This document shows, in pieces, positions 44,263-45,999 of a DNA stretch of 45,999 nucleotides; position 1 is the stretch's first letter; each line of letters begins with the position of its first letter. The notes below the pieces were generated by a model. The model was not told the origin of the DNA. It saw only the letters and a list, made by a program, of their open reading frames with translations, and searched no databases. The DNA is from Pseudomonadota bacterium (GTDB lineage: Bacteria > SZUA-182 > DTGQ01). The position numbers and the translations under genes were made by a program. The stretch spans positions 1-45,999 of the forward strand of contig DAOURK010000018.1 of assembly GCA_030625085.1 (NCBI GenBank), in the 5' to 3' direction.

Positions 44263-45417
44263 CTATTTTAATTTTTCATGGGTCCACGATAATTCCGATA
44301 CAATAGATTCAACGATTGGCGCTTTGGGACCGGGTAATACCCCATAGGAGTATGTTTCTACTTCATAGTGCTTTTTATTTCCAATACGCGCCTCCCTGAA
44401 AAATTCATCATTTAAAAAAGAGGCGGTGGTAGAAATTTCTCTCCCTGACCAGATCAAGGGCACATGAAAATGAACTCGCCACTCTCCGCAAGGGGCCGAG
44501 GTCAAGGCATCAGGCAAGTCGTAAAATTTTAGGACCTTTCCCTTTGATGATAATACCCGGGTCTGATGTAAGTAGTATTTATCAGCAAAACTGGTAAATA
44601 TATGCTGTAAGTTGTGTGGCCGATTTTGTTTTTGGCGTCTCAGCGGGATTTGGGCCAGGAGAGCAGCAGATATCTGGATTTTGGGCACCTGAATGCCCTC
44701 CCTCCTAAGCTTTTGAAGCCAGAGCAAGGGCGATTCAAATTCTACAGCCGCATGGCAAGTATCCAAACATATTCCCAGATATCTTGCGGCCGATTGATTC
44801 TGAGTATACAATTTTTTCATATAACTCATAGCAGAGTCCAGGGTATCCAATAAACAATCGGGTTCAGGCTCCAAGGCCAAAATTATCTGTTTTCCTGTTT
44901 TTTTCTCTATTTTAGCCAAAGAGGATGCTATTGATAAAAGGTTAGCTTTAGCCCTTGGATTTTCCTCTTTTCCATAATGAGCCGGCACTGTTGAGATGGT
45001 GCCTGTTTCTCCCTCAGGCAAGATGCCGGCCAGGATGTTAGCCAGATCAAGGGTATAGGATACTCTCAAAGACGATGACCAATCGGGTAGATATACTTTT
45101 TCCTTTATGGCCTCACCATGAAAAGGGCCGTATGGAAAACCATTGATGCTAACAACATACATATTGTGTCGGTGAAGGAAAGTAATAAAATCTTTCAGGT
45201 GCGACAAAAGTTCATTTGCTGCATGGGCGGAAAGCCGTAATCCCAAGGCAAAGGGGGCCTTGGGACAAAACCTTTTTTTTACCTCAAGTGCATACTGCCC
45301 AATGGCAGCCAGATTTTCCTCCCAGCGCTCACCAGGATGAATATTGAGGCAGTACATCAAATGGTTATTTTTATGATTATGGTCATTAATTTTATAATGA
45401 CTATTTTTTAGTTTCAT
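44263..45417 (-). CDS. eboE: EboE-like TIM-barrel protein of the EBO cluster
   Basis: A 384-residue xylose-isomerase-like TIM-barrel protein matching EboE, named a metabolite traffic protein. Landmarks are LNIHPGERWEENLAAI, ILALEPEPDCLLDT, GICLDTCHAAVEFE and EWRVHFHVPL, which supply the Glu, Asp and His expected of a metal site. The first 20 residues (KLKNSHYKINDHNHKNNHL) precede the usual start, so an ATG at 45357 is an alternative; overlap with the eboD stop by 17 bases favours 45417. The EBO cluster occurs in cyanobacteria, Bacteroidetes and algal plastids, and is linked in cyanobacteria to scytonemin export. Its last usual gene, eboF, is not downstream here. Confidence 0.85.
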   Translation of the reverse strand: MKLKNSHYKINDHNHKNNHLMYCLNIHPGERWEENLAAIGQYALEVKKRFCPKAPFALGLRLSAHAANELLSHLKDFITFLHRHNMYVVSINGFPYGPFHGEAIKEKVYLPDWSSSLRVSYTLDLANILAGILPEGETGTISTVPAHYGKEENPRAKANLLSIASSLAKIEKKTGKQIILALEPEPDCLLDTLDSAMSYMKKLYTQNQSAARYLGICLDTCHAAVEFESPLLWLQKLRREGIQVPKIQISAALLAQIPLRRQKQNRPHNLQHIFTSFADKYYLHQTRVLSSKGKVLKFYDLPDALTSAPCGEWRVHFHVPLIWSGREISTTASFLNDEFFREARIGNKKHYEVETYSYGVLPGPKAPIVESIVSELSWTHEKLK

Positions 45418-45862
45418 GACTGAAAGAGGCTTTCATTTCTTGTATGGCCTGCTTCACTTCATCAGGGGAAATACTGTTTATCTCACATTTTTTGCCCAGG
45501 TTATTGGGCATGATGAGGGTGAGCTTGCCGCCTAAATGCTGGCGGAATTCTTCCAAGCCATGATAGATACAAAGAAGGCCATTTTCTTCTTTTTTCTCCA
45601 ATAGTGGGTGCCACAATAAAAAACCGCTTTCCTGAAGGCCGCGGCAAACCAATTGGTATTCCTTCTTATTGACCAATTGGCGATTTCGAGCAATAATCAT
45701 ATCCAAGACAATACCTACAGCCACGGCCTCACCGTGTCGCAAGGCATGACCGCTTAACATCTCCAGATGATGAGCGCTCCAGTGACCAAAATCCAAAGGA
45801 CGAGCAGATCCGAATTCAAAAGGGTCGCCGCTGGTTGCTATATGTTCTGCATGCAGTTGAGC
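45401..45862 (-). pseudogene. eboD: EboD (3-dehydroquinate synthase-like), 5'-truncated
   Basis: The C-terminal ~153 residues of an EboD-type sugar phosphate cyclase. They begin AQLHAEHIATSGDPFEFGSA, followed by RPLDFGHWSAHHLEMLSGHA and LRHGEAVAVGIVLD, containing two His of the dehydroquinate-synthase metal site. Family members run to about 390 residues. The N-terminal two thirds, with the NAD-binding domain and the Glu ligand, are missing: an in-frame TAG stands at 45863-45865, and the sequence beyond no longer resembles this family. An internal ATG at 45796 could express a short inactive fragment. The break may be an insertion, a deletion or a misassembly. Confidence 0.82.
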
Positions 45863-45999
45863 CTATAATAAAAAAATTCAGTTGGAAAATCCGCAAGTAC
45901 TTCTCTAATAAGGTTCTTCAAATAATGGCAGTTTTGTATAATTCAGCCTGTCCGAGTATAAGTAGATCTAAATCCTCATGATTTAAGCATAAAATTACG
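45863..45999 (-). other. unrecognised sequence at the eboD breakpoint
   Basis: The minus strand shows a protein-like frame (LNHEDLDLLILGQAELYKTA then II-stop-RTLLEKYLRIFQLN) interrupted by one TGA and running to the eboD junction. I do not recognise it. It may be the end of an inserted element or another decayed gene. Confidence 0.3.

Noticed and set aside
1-45999. tRNA or rRNA genes
   Set aside because: No cloverleaf with a GTTCRA-type T-loop or conserved rRNA segment was noticed by eye; a tRNAscan-SE run would settle it.

Overview
The window comes from an AT-rich Gram-negative bacterium. It encodes an outer-membrane barrel protein, a LolA-like periplasmic protein with a LolD/LolC-type ABC transporter, a PEP-CTERM protein, sigma-54 regulation, an OleABCD hydrocarbon cluster and EBO-cluster genes. 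Intergenic DNA is rich in short palindromic and MITE-like repeats. This mix fits Desulfobacterota, Nitrospirota or Brocadiales-like Planctomycetota; no rRNA or other phylogenetic marker is present, so the assignment is only a suggestion.

Layout. 378-7507 (minus) runs ABC ATPase, FtsX-type permease, LolA-like protein, outer-membrane beta-barrel and then a sensor kinase broken at a poly-A tract. 8272-11998 (plus) holds a PhnD-like lipoprotein and a 902-residue hybrid histidine kinase. 12007-14639 (minus) is a secreted beta-propeller/PHP-like protein split by an exact 44-bp tandem duplication. 14640-16345 has no convincing gene but carries three MITE-like elements. 16346-18147 (minus) is a PAS-AAA+-Fis sigma-54 activator with an in-frame stop and a frameshift. 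18712-26680 (plus) is an intact seven-gene lipid/hydrocarbon island: oleA, oleB, oleC, oleD, a FabF-like ketosynthase, an acyl carrier protein and a CrtI-like FAD oxidoreductase. 26692-31805 (minus) holds a secreted propeller protein, an MrfA-MrfB-like helicase-exonuclease fusion (frameshifted) and a HicBA toxin-antitoxin pair. 31806-33144 is decayed DNA with a DUF4143-type ATPase remnant and a broken HlyD-like gene. 33224-43558 (minus) is a secreted-protein region: a ~2,900-residue PKD-repeat protein, a small exported protein and a PEP-CTERM protein. 44263-45862 (minus) holds eboE and a 5'-truncated eboD.

How the genes work together. The clearest unit is the ole island: OleA should join two acyl chains head to head, OleD reduce the product, OleC close a beta-lactone and OleB decarboxylate it to an olefin. 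The co-directional KS, ACP and CrtI-like oxidoreductase could make or desaturate a dedicated acyl substrate. The PEP-CTERM gene has a candidate sigma-54 promoter and two upstream copies of TGTAG-N7-CTACA, which looks like an enhancer-dependent promoter. A second sigma-54-like promoter precedes the small exported protein and the giant PKD gene at a similar leader length.

Six loci are visibly broken (sensor kinase, propeller/PHP, sigma-54 activator, helicase, HlyD-like, eboD). Two are single-base deletions in A-runs, so sequencing error and true decay must be separated before calling these genes dead.
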